Assembly: GCA_019454045.1 (NCBI GenBank)
Contig: SKCR01036785.1
Span: 47,114-111,113 of the forward strand
Direction of reading: 5' to 3'
Source of the DNA: Zanthoxylum bungeanum
Taxonomy: Eukaryota > Streptophyta > Magnoliopsida > Sapindales > Rutaceae
DNA length: 64,000 bases
Made by a program: the position numbers and the translations under genes
Notes under the pieces: model-generated
What the model was told of the DNA's origin: nothing
The model's input: only the letters and a program-made list of their open reading frames with translations
Database searches by the model: none
In this document: piece by piece, positions 10,394 through 19,526 of the stretch
Position numbering within the stretch: position 1 is the first letter of the stretch
How the letters are laid out: each line of letters opens with the position of its first letter

Positions 10394-12361
10394 TAATTTA
10401 TTTGATGAATGATATTTGTTTGAGCGCGTATGTCAAGTAATAAACGAATATTGCAAATTCAATTCTTGCCTCCCACTATTTTTCGACGAGCCTCTAACCC
10501 TCTGTCGAGTACTCGGGAAACCGCGTTTCCTAGTGGGCTAGGATCCCGTTAAATATCACACAATCTTGACTTTGGCCAACAAATTGTATGATAATTAACT
10601 AGGTAGATCTCTAAGATCAATTGGATCCAATCCAATTCCTAGATCCGGTAGGGGGACATCCAAGTCCGAAACATATATCTTATATATGCCAATACATCCA
10701 ATGTATTACCTAACCTTTTTCCTCTGAATCAACTAAGCCTTGGCTTTGGCACAACAAGCATAATGATCCCAGTTAAGCACGACCCATTGGCCATGGAAAG
10801 CTTCGTAATCAATGTCGATGGACAAGAAGTGGTCTTGACTTTGGCCAACAAACCACAACTTGGACAAGACACTGATGTGGAACAAAGCCTTCATGATTCA
10901 AACACATCCTCGACAAACAAAGGCCTTGACTTTGGCCAACAAACCTATGCCGTCTTAGATCTTGAGTAAGAATCACTCAATGGAAGGAAAGACGCTTAAT
11001 ATTGTTTGAGGGATTTTCGCGTGCAAATTGGCAACCAATTTATTATCTTTGTTAAGGTCTCATCATCATACACCCTTAAACATGCATTCTAAACACATAA
11101 TAAAGCGCATATGAATAAAATAATAATGATATGCGGATGGATACTTTACACATTGATCCTAGATCAAATCTCTCCCTTTCTCTCTCCCGCTAGCACATGT
11201 ATTACTTCTACCCGTTACACTACACTTCTAAAGAAACCTCATTTACATTGAGGGGAATAGGTGAGAAGAGAATACAAAGAATAGGAGGTGATAAGGCTGG
11301 ACACGCAGGTCCAATTAATAAATCAAATTTATTACAACAATTTCTAAAATTGGCCCACCCATCTAATATCCATATGATATACATTATTCATGCATCACAA
11401 CCATGTATTCACACAAGCATGTTATCAATCAATCTAATCAAATTAATTAATCTGATAATTAATGACCATCCAATTTTCAAACAACGATTTGATTTTGCTC
11501 GAGTCAAACTCGTTTTGCGAATAAGTACTCAAAGTACGAATTCTCGAATTAAATTAAACTACATAATTAAATCCAATTAAATTGTATTTAATTCTAATTC
11601 ACTTATTTAATTCCAAATTAAACATTTCACTTTATTTAACGAACCTTTCCGATTTAAATTCCAAATTTAATCGCAACGCGTCTCAAAGACCGATTAACGT
11701 CCAATGTCAATTTAATTCAAGCCCAATGGGCTTTTAATTAATTTATTAAGTCGTGGACTTTTGGTTAACTCGGGTCTAACCGATAACCAAAGTCCAATCC
11801 GGGAGTTCCCTCATAAGCCTAGAAATCAATCTTGGCCCATTAGGCCTAATTAAACTTTACAGGTCCATTTGTCGTATTTGGGCTCTATGGAGGTGTTTTG
11901 GGCCCAATTGGATCCAATCCAATTTGCCTAAATCCAACTTTGTACAACAAAGCCCAATAAGCCCATTTACAACATTAAAGGCCCAAATCCAATTTTAAGC
12001 CCATTTAATCAAACACAAAAATTCCAAATTTAATGTTTAATTAAACTAAAGTGTATTAACATAATTAATCACCCAAATCAATATTTCCAAAACACCAAAT
12101 TAGTACTAATTAATCATGCCATCAACATTAAAACATGTCCAACACATTTTAACAAAAATCAAACCCAATCACATGCTCGTATGTCTAGGCCATGACCAAA
12201 ATATTGGGGAAATTTGTTCTAAACACAATTTCAACAAATTGATCCAATCAATCCTTAATTCAAACACATTTAAGCATACTAATCCATCCAATTTAATTAA
12301 TCATGCTAAAAAATCAAGTTTGCCCAATTTTAACCCTAAACGTTTTCATGCTTTTATCCAA
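10394..12361 (-). other. E1 long leader (between primer binding site and gag)
   Basis: About 2 kb without coding capacity on the element's sense strand. It holds three copies of an 18-19 base motif (CTTGACTTTGGCCAACAAA as written on the plus strand) at 10565-10583, 10834-10852 and 10925-10943. It also has several 3-base-spaced inverted repeats and a GGGCCTAATTGGGCC-like tract near 11830-12000. On the strand opposite to the element, 10763-10969 is an open frame of 68 codons that is also kept in E2 and E5 (see findings); I do not call it a gene. Confidence 0.7.
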
Positions 12362-12373
12362 GCTCTGATACCA
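12362..12373 (-). other. E1 primer binding site
   Basis: Reads TGGTATCAGAGC on the minus strand, one base inside the 5' LTR. It matches the 3' end complement of plant initiator methionine tRNA, the usual primer of copia elements. Confidence 0.85.
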
Positions 12374-12802
12374 TTGTTGGTAATTATCTAGGGTCCCAAG
12401 GATCACAAATCAAGCATGAAACATAAGTGAATACATTCGAGAAGTCGCGGAATACTTACATCGATCGGTTGAGCGACACAGAGGTGAACAAAAAATTATT
12501 TCTTTTTCCTTCACTGCATTCGGCAGTGAGCAGTTTTGCTCACTGGTTTGGTCTTCGTTTTGGTCCTTCGTCAAGCTCCAAGCTTCGTCGAAGGGTTCTG
12601 GCTCATGGGTGGGCTTCCCTATCACCTTCGCATGTCTCGTAAATGTGCTAGCACTTGTGATTTTGCCACAAAATCACACTCCAAGCTTCCCTACTGCTCA
12701 CAATTTTTCACAGCAAAACAGAAGTTTTTTTTGGCCCCAAGGGCGTGAGATGAGAGAGAGAAATGGAAAGAAAAAGTTGTGTTTGGTTTGTCAAATTTTG
12801 TG

Positions 12803-12811
12803 TATTATATA
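12803..12811 (-). promoter_or_regulatory. Probable TATA box of E1 LTR
   Basis: TATATAATA on the minus strand, about 430 bases before the LTR's 3' end, followed by a CT-rich stretch (CTTTCCATTTCTCTCTCTC) as is common at LTR start sites. The same box is in the 3' LTR at 5180-5188. The start site itself is not shown. Confidence 0.45.
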
Positions 12812-13060
12812 CACACATTTGAATTTGGCTTTAAAGTCAAACCATTAAAGCCATTAACCACACACATCACTCACATCAACTTCCATCAATCAGTGAATAG
12901 TGACTTACGTCAATCACTCAAAGTGAAAGACATCCATCACTTGATTGACGAATGATGTGACGCTAGATGCGACTAGCGATTTGACGCTTGATTTGACTTG
13001 TGTGCCGCATTCGAATTCAAAATACGAATGCGCTCGCAAATAATCTCGGGTTCGGGTTCG

Positions 13061-13371
13061 CTAATTCCAAATTAATGATTTCTCCGTTGCGTCGCAATTA
13101 AATCTAATTTAATTAAATAATCATGCCAAGCATAATTACTGTTCACATCGCTAACGAATTAATTCTAAATTAATTCGTTCGCCCGAATTAAAATCTAATT
13201 TTAATTCTGCGTCGAAATCCAATTTCGTTTAATATATCGAATGTATTAATTTACCGATTAATTCTAAATTAATCGTTATCTCTCTTTGAATGATATTTTA
13301 TCCTAGATAAAATATCTCGGCAATTAATCCCAGATTAATTTTCTCTCTCTTCTAATTAATCCTAGATTAAT
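13061..13371 (-). repeat. E1 LTR array of ten inverted repeats with 3-base spacers
   Basis: Arms and positions: 6 (weak, 13061-13075), 8 (13096-13114), 12 (13153-13179), 10 (13185-13207), 6 (13213-13227), 8 with one mismatch (13230-13248), 9 (13255-13275), 11 (13292-13316), 8 (13322-13340) and 7 (13355-13371). The spacer is always three bases: CCA, CTA or CGA as written, so T-x-G in the element's sense. Located several hundred bases upstream of the TATA box, in U3. Confidence 0.85.
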
Positions 13372-14428
13372 CTAGAGTGCGAGTCATACGTCATCGGTGA
13401 ATCTTTAGGAAGCGACCCATGAGATCCCCGGATATGTTGGCAGTAAATTCGGTCATCGGACTATCCGAACACGTAAGTACCTTGTACTACGTTTTACCGA
13501 TTTACAAGACAAGGTTGGCCTCTAGCAAAGCGCCATGCCTGCCCAATTTTTCGGAAATATCCTTACAGGAATAAAGGATCTGTATCAGGCGTAGTATACG
13601 TAATATTGCGTATTTCTGTCCAGTATCAGATGATCACATACAAGGCCTGTGGATGGTACAATGTCTACCCAGTACGAAGCATATATCGGATAACGAGCAA
13701 CTAGTCTCTTTAATATCGAATAATCATGACCAAGTCATATAATCCCAACGGTTGCAATCTTATATAGAGAACCAGTTCTGTATCCTGCACGATCATCATC
13801 TCCATATGACTGGAGTGATACTTCCGTCTTGACATCACACCCAACACATTACGATTCTCAATATACCCAGTATTGGCGTACACAGAACCGGTTAAAGCTC
13901 TGGACGACCTCAACCAAAGTACATTGATTGTCGCAAGTATTAGCGGTGCAAGTCTCAGGTTAAGACCAAATACACTTACCCTGATTACGGACTTCCATAG
14001 ACATGTAGTCATACTACCAATGGAATTCCGATGGGTCTAATCCAGAGCGAAGCTGTTTCCTGTACCATCAGTGAAACACAACCTCCTATTACACTTGCAT
14101 GAGTATCCTATACCCAAATATATGAGAACTATGTCATTGTGCCCTCACAACGCGCACAAGTGTAATACTAGTCTTTTACGCATTCATCGATGTCCAATCT
14201 CGATAATGCTCTGACTAGGGATATTTAATGATTTATCCTTCGTGGATTGATACTGTCTCATATCATTCTCAATCCAGGAATAAATCACAGGGACCTCTTA
14301 TCATTTATATATCTTGGTGATCTAATCACAAATGATAAGAGTGCAATCTCCTTTGTCACATAGTTAATTTGTACAACAACACCATGATCTGTATAAATAG
14401 TGATGCTATGAGACATAATTGTCCAACA

Positions 14429-14531
14429 CTAAATAGCTGGTTTATGGACAAATAATGATACTGCCTCTCTGGCTTGTTGGAATTAATTGGAAATCTGACT
14501 TAATGAGGATACCGCCTATATGGTCGGTTGG
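14429..14531 (+). repeat. GY1 internal tandem repeat, right part
   Basis: Continues the repeat interrupted by E1: the broken unit resumes at 14434 (TAGCTGG), then units at 14457-14480 and 14507-14531 (the last with ACCGCCTATATGGTCGG). About five units in total when both halves of GY1 are joined. Confidence 0.7.
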
Positions 14532-15331
14532 TAATATCACTGATAAATTCCATATTATAATAAGGGAGATTTCTAAATTAGAAATTGTAAAGGTGGATCC
14601 CCAACCCCCACATTTTATTTTTATACTAGGGAAGTGATGAAACACAATATCCACACACTTAATAATTGATTTTCTTTTTATAGGCAATTCATTACTCTTT
14701 TTTTTTGAGTCTTAAGCTTAATGCTTCTTGTTAATTGGACGCTAATAAGATTGATTTGGTAAACTTAAAATGAATTTGACGAAGGGATTTTAGGTTTCAG
14801 CCTTAGATTCAATAGCCCACGATCTTCCTTGAGGATAGATAACCCTTTAATAGATTTCCTTACTGGATATAAATATGCCTGTCGAGCGGGGGTAGCCACT
14901 TTTGGAACTTGAACTTAATGAATTCAGGTAACTTGGTTAACATAGACATATGATTAATTGTGTTATTTGGGTATTTGCGTCATACCATCGACAGAGCTTT
15001 TACATATCTTCGTGTTCCAGGTTAGCAAACTGACTTATTACACATATATAAGAGAATAAATTCAACTTTAGGATAATATTGTGTGGAATCACAACCCTAG
15101 ATCATTGTGTCTTTTATTTATTTTTCTTAGTATTTTCTTTTGTTTATTTTATTTAAGAAAATCCACATTCAACCAACCAAAAGCAATCATTCTCTTATCC
15201 CTTAATTAGATACTTGTAAATAAATAGTATCAATAATTAATAACAACAGTAGGAATTAATTCCTCGTGGGATCGATATTTTTATACTTGAACGTGCGCTT
15301 GTGTTATACGTGTGTGATTATACACCGGTCA

Positions 15332-15880
15332 GCCATCATATACAGGGAAATTGATATAGGCTGGGTGTCTGGTACTATGTCTATATAAAACTCAATCTCA
15401 ATATCCTGCAGTAATCTTGGAAACTCATCTGGGAATACATCAGGATACTCTCCAACCACCGGAATCTACTCTAGGACTATATTTTCCGCTCTGCTATCTG
15501 TCATATAAGCCAAAAACCAATGTTTCTCTTCTGAAGTAGCTTAAATGTTTGCATTGCTGTTATTAAATTGTGAGGCGCTACACTCCTATCCCCCTGATAG
15601 ACTTTAACCGATCGATCAGGAATATGTAATGTAACCGAGTTTTTCCAAAAATCTAATACTGCATTGTACTTAGCTAACCAATCCATCTATAAGATGATGT
15701 TGATGCTCAATATACTCAATACTACTAAATCAGCACAATAAGTATACCCATCAATATCCACAGAACACTGTTTCACACCCCACGTAGCTTCCATGGGATC
15801 TCTTACTTGTGTAGTTATAATGATAAGTGAATCTAGAGGCTCTGTATTTTTAACCAACTGGGTTACAAACAAGGTTCCAC
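15332..15880 (-). pseudogene. Gypsy-A protease and protease-RT linker (broken)
   Basis: Minus-strand frame 15686-15501 reads MDWLAKYNAVLDF and VTLHIPD, the conserved GMDWL segment that follows the aspartic protease in Ty3/gypsy Pol. The frame 15872-15687 reads like the protease body (SVDIDGYTYCADLVVL), but its D-[ST]-G active-site motif was not found in one frame. The segment adjoins GY1 at 15332; RT continues at 2191. Confidence 0.75.
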
Positions 15881-17112
15881 AAAAGAGTATGTAGCACCCA
15901 AATTAAATAACACTCTTGCTTACACAGAACCAATCAATAATATACCTGTAACAATTGTATTGGATGTTGTGCCTCATAGAGGGTGAGGCTATATTCCCTG
16001 CCCTGAACTCTACTGGAAGAAGCCTATCCTCGATCACCCATCGACTGACCCCTCCCTCCTACTGCCTATCCTTAACCCACGGGTCTCTGTTCTCTTCCTC
16101 TTATACACATATTAGGTTATGGCTAGGATGTAGATGGAGTGATACAGAAAGATGGCAACTGATCTGGGGCTATGAGTTGGTCTATGATCCTGACCTCATT
16201 GAACTCAACCGATATCTCTATGGGTAGTAGGTGGAGCTGACATCTGCTGTTGTCTACTAGGGCTACTCTGTTGTGGCCTAATCCTTTCCTCTGATCTCAT
16301 TTTCTTCTGCGATTCCCCTTTTGCTTGTCTCTCTCTAACTCGGGCCTCAAATCGTAGAGCAGTATCCAAAACCTGAGTATAGGTAGTAGTCTTTGTAAAG
16401 TGAATGGAGCGAAATAAGTAATCTCGAATCCCTTTAATAAATCTCTTCACATTCATTTCCTCTGTATTAACTAAATATGGGGCATATCGCTTAAATCATA
16501 TATCATACTTAAAATTTGTCATATGTTCTCCCTGAACCAACTGTTCAAACTCCCAGGCTCCAGCATCTTTGATATTTTACAGTAAAAATCTAGATAATAA
16601 AGTTGCATTGAACTCAACCCATGTTAGTGGAGGAGCATCTCGTCCCTGACCATCTCGAAAAGACATAAATTAAGTGTTGGTGATATCCCTCAATTGGAAA
16701 CTAACTAACTCCACCTCTCTCTTCGATGAACACCCCAAAGCTGTACATATGTGATATGATTCCTCAATGAAGCCACAAAGGGTCAAGAGAGGACTCTACT
16801 CCCAAGAACAGGGGAGGATGAAGCTTCCGAAAATCATGTAAGGACATCAGTAACTCTTGTCACTGCATAACGTGAACTGTTGCTGGAGGTGGCTCATGAG
16901 ACATAAACAGGATCTTGTATGTTTGGAGGAACTACTATTTGGTAAGCCATTGACAGTTCTACAGCTGGAGGTGGAACAGGAACTGTGAGTTCTGCAGCTC
17001 TTAACTTCGGGATTAGTGGCTGCTGTTGACGGGTAATCAGTTGGGCTAGAGCTGCTACTGACTGTTGAATCTTTTGTAAACATATAGCTACTGGGTCATT
17101 AGGTTGAACCAT
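15881..17112 (-). pseudogene. Gypsy-A gag (broken)
   Basis: The minus-strand frame 16456-16205 reads MNVKRFIKGIRDYLFRSI, then ALRFEARVRER, matching the end of the gypsy retrotransposon gag capsid domain. Upstream segments near 16620-16500 read as WVEFNATLLSRFLL and EFEQLVQGEHMT in broken frames, also typical. The N-terminal frame 17112-16894 begins MVQPNDPVAICLQKIQQSV, a Gln- and Pro-rich region. No complete CCHC knuckle was found between 16200 and 15955. Stops and frameshifts throughout. Confidence 0.75.
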
Positions 17113-17387
17113 TGGTGTTGCTCTATCTTCTCCTGCACCACTCTAATGTACAGACTCTACTATCAGCCCCCTATCTAGTTCAGGGGGAGGTGCTACTGAT
17201 CTTTGATTCGGATCTATGCCCTGAGGCACTCTACCATGCCTCGGTCTACATCGAACTGCGGTTCTACCCTTAGGTGCATGATATCTAAGAAATTAAGAGA
17301 TAAAAATGATCTATTATTTTTAAAGGAATTATAATTAATCAGAATGTGACATACCTCGAGACAAGGTTATTAGAGTAAACAGCCTCT
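17113..17387 (-). other. Gypsy-A leader and gag start region, left part
   Basis: Non-coding or strongly diverged sequence between gag and the E2 insertion. It ends in CCTCT (17383-17387), which is repeated after E2 at 27249-27253. Confidence 0.6.
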
Positions 17388-18443
17388 TGTTGGACAAAAT
17401 GACCCATAGCGTCACTATTTGCACAGATCATTGTGTTGTTGTAGCAAATTAACTATGTGACAAGGAAATTGCACTCTCATCATTTGTGATTAGATCACCA
17501 TAGATGTATAAATGAAGAGAGGTCCCTATGATTAGTTCCTGGATTGAGAATGATATGAGACTGTATCAATCCCCGAAGGATTAATCATTAAATATCCCTA
17601 GCCGGAGTATTATCGAGACTGGACATCGATAATACGGAATAGGCTAGTATTGTACTTGTGCGTGCTGTGAGGGCACAACGGCATAGTTCTCATATATATA
17701 AGTATCGGATACTTATGCAAGTGCGATAGGAGGTCGTGTTTCACCGATGGTACGGGAAACAGCTTCGCTCTGGATAGACCCCTCGGAATCCCATTGGTAT
17801 TATGACTATGTGTCTATGGGAGGCCGAAATCAAGGTAGGTGCGTATAGTCTTAACCTTAGACTTACATCGCTAATACTTGCGATAATCGGTGGACTTTGG
17901 TCTTGGTGGTACAGGGCTTTAACCGGTTCTGCGTACACCACTTCTGGGTTTATCAGAGAGTCGTAGTGTATTGGGTGTGATGTCAAGACGGAAGTATCAC
18001 TTCAGTCATAGTGGAGATGATGTCACGCAGGATACGGTACTAGTGCTCTTGAGTGATGCGCATCCAATCATGATATTATGACCAGGTCATGAATATCTGA
18101 TTATAGAGACTAGTTACCAGACATCCGACATGTGCTTCGGACGGGGCAGACACTTATCCAGCCCCAGCCTTAGCACGTGACTATCCGATACTGGGCCGAT
18201 ATACACAATACTACGGTATACTATGCTTGATACAGATCTATATATTCCTGTAAGAATATTTCTAGAGAATTGGGTAGGCATGACGTTTTGCTAGAAGCCA
18301 ATCTTGTCTTGTAAATCGGTACAAACGTAGTACGAGGTACTTACGTGTTCGGATAGTCTGATAACCGTATTTACTACCAACATATCCGGGGATCTCATGG
18401 GTCGCTTCCTGAAGATTCACCGATGATGTATGACTCGCACTTT

Positions 18444-18744
18444 AATTAATCTGGGATTAATTGGAAGAGAGAGAAAATTAATCTGGGATTAATTACAGAG
18501 ATATTTTATCTGAGATAAAATATCGTTTAAAGAGAGAGAACGATTAATTTGGAATTAATCGGTAAAATAATATATTCGATATATTATATGAAATTAGATT
18601 TCGACGCGGAATTGAAATTGGATTTTAATTCGGGCGAACAAATTAATTTAGAATTAATTCGTTAGGGACGTGAATAGTGAATTCGCTAGGCGTAATCACT
18701 TAATTATGACGTGACGGAAAATTCGTTAATTTGGAATTAGCGAA
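18444..18744 (+). repeat. E2 LTR array of inverted repeats with 3-base spacers
   Basis: Arms of 8 (18444-18462), 8 (18476-18494), 11 (18500-18524), 9 (18541-18561), 9 (18567-18587), 5 (18590-18602), 10 with one mismatch (18609-18631), 8 (18641-18659) and 10 with one mismatch (18722-18744). Spacers are TGG, TGG, TGA, TGG, TCG, TAG, TGG, TAG and TGG. The 3' LTR carries one extra AATTAATC/GATTAATT unit near 26190-26230. Confidence 0.85.
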
Positions 18745-18803
18745 CCTGAGCCCGAGAGTGATTGCGAGCGCATTCGCATTTCGAATTCGAACGCGGCACG
18801 CAA

Positions 18804-18900
18804 GTCACATCAAGCGTCAAATCGCTAGTCGCATCAATTGTCAAATCACTTGTCACTTTGAGTGATGTGACATGACATGTTGTCACTTTAATAAAGTGAC
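18804..18900 (+). promoter_or_regulatory. Cluster of TGAC/GTCA elements in U3
   Basis: Eight TGAC or GTCA cores in about 100 bases, some as GTCAA/TTGAC, the W-box core bound by WRKY factors in plants. Stress-response boxes are known in U3 of copia elements such as Tnt1 and Tto1; this role is inferred here. The cluster is between the inverted-repeat array and the TATA box, and a related one is in E1 (about 12890-13005). Confidence 0.4.
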
Positions 18901-19025
18901 TTGATGTGAATAGTGATAGTTGATTGAAAAGCACTTTTGCTTTTTGACTTTGCCTTTTTGAAAAGTAAAAGGAATTGATTATTAGAAATAAAAGTGGTAA
19001 ATGGTTTTAATTAATTTTGGAAATT

Positions 19026-19034
19026 AAATATAAA
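19026..19034 (+). promoter_or_regulatory. Probable TATA box of E2 LTR
   Basis: AAATATAAA followed ~25 bases later by CACTCTCTCTCTCC. The same box occurs in the 3' LTR near 26763-26771. Position (about 480 bases before the LTR end) agrees with E1. Confidence 0.4.
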
Positions 19035-19513
19035 CATCATTACACTTTTTCACTCTCTCTCTCCCCTTTTACGTTTTTGTTGAAACCTTTTTCCCTCTCT
19101 TTTCTTCTTCTCTTCCTCACGGCTTGGAGCCAAATTTCTTCTCTCATTTTTGGTGATGGCCGAATCTATGAGAAGCAAGGAAGAAGATGATGTGCTAGCA
19201 CACCTTGAGTGATACATAGGTGATAGGGAAGTGTTCTTGTGAGCATGGAACCATCTTTTGGAGCTTGAAGCTTAAAGCTTCCATGGTGTCCACCCATGGC
19301 CGAAAATTTGAAGATTTTTCACAGCCCAAACCGTGCAGTCCACTGCAATGGAGAGGTCAAAACCGAGCTCAACAAAGCAAGAAAAAGACTTGTGTTCTTT
19401 GCATCTCAAACCAATCATTGTGAGTATTTGTTTCCGCCATTATTCCTTGATGTGTTCATGCGATTTTATGCTTGTTTTGGATGATTTTTGGGACCTAATT
19501 AGGAACTCAACAA

Positions 19514-19526
19514 TGGTATCTTGAGC
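19514..19526 (+). other. E2 primer binding site
   Basis: TGGTATCTTGAGC, one base after the LTR. It is a variant of the initiator Met tRNA complement (TGGTATCAGAGC) with changes in the middle. Confidence 0.7.

Larger units (their letters stand above)
3129..14428 (-). mobile_element. E1: complete Ty1/copia element, non-autonomous, minus strand
   Basis: LTRs at 3129-6814 (3' LTR, enlarged by a hAT insertion) and 12375-14428 (5' LTR, 2054 bp), terminal TGTTGG/CCAACA, primer binding site at 12362-12373. Flanks are CTAAA at 3124-3128 and CTAAA at 14429-14433, so this is one original insertion into GY1. From right to left it has a long leader, a shortened gag, and a pol pseudogene in copia order (protease, integrase, reverse transcriptase, RNase H). 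The coding part is beyond repair, with the RT YIDD and RNase H Asp motifs both lost. By eye the two LTRs differ about once every 20-30 bases, so the insertion is older than E2. Confidence 0.93.
12375..14428 (-). repeat. E1 5' LTR
   Basis: Runs from TGTTGG (12375) to GTCCAACA (14428) on the plus strand and is the reference for this LTR family: 2054 bp, unbroken. It contains a TATA-like box (12803-12811), a pyrimidine-rich start region just downstream of it on the minus strand, and an array of ten short inverted repeats (13061-13371). The GCAGTGAGCAGTTTTGCTCAC segment (about 12524-12543) is the site later used by the hAT element in the sister copy. Confidence 0.92.
2192..15331 (+). mobile_element. 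GY1: Athila-like solo LTR, split by copia E1
   Basis: A plus-oriented LTR of the same family as the GY2 5' LTR. It begins TGATGAG at 2192 and ends CCGGTCA at 15331. The flanking five bases are GCCAT at 2187-2191 and GCCAT at 15332-15336, a target duplication, so the copy is a solo LTR left by LTR-LTR recombination. With E1 (3129-14428) and one CTAAA copy removed it is about 1835 bp, close to the 1820 bp of the other solo copy. It landed in Gypsy-A reverse transcriptase. Part of its length is a short tandem repeat (see 3078-3128 and 14429-14531) and this is where E1 inserted. Confidence 0.92.
17388..19512 (+). repeat. E2 5' LTR
   Basis: TGTTGG at 17388 to CTCAACA at 19512, 2125 bp. Contains the inverted-repeat array (18444-18744), a dense TGAC/GTCA cluster (18804-18900), a TATA-like box (19026-19034) and a CT-rich start region. 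The ends match the 3' LTR exactly. Confidence 0.95.

Noticed and set aside
11197..11580. 127-codon plus-strand frame in the E1 leader
   Set aside because: It is antisense to the element and has no recognisable domain. The corresponding frames in E2, E4 and E5 are shorter and broken, unlike the frame at 10763.
17741..17986. 81-codon minus-strand frame found almost identically in both E2 LTRs
   Set aside because: The second copy (25446-25691) exists only because the LTRs are duplicates; other LTRs of the family break the frame.
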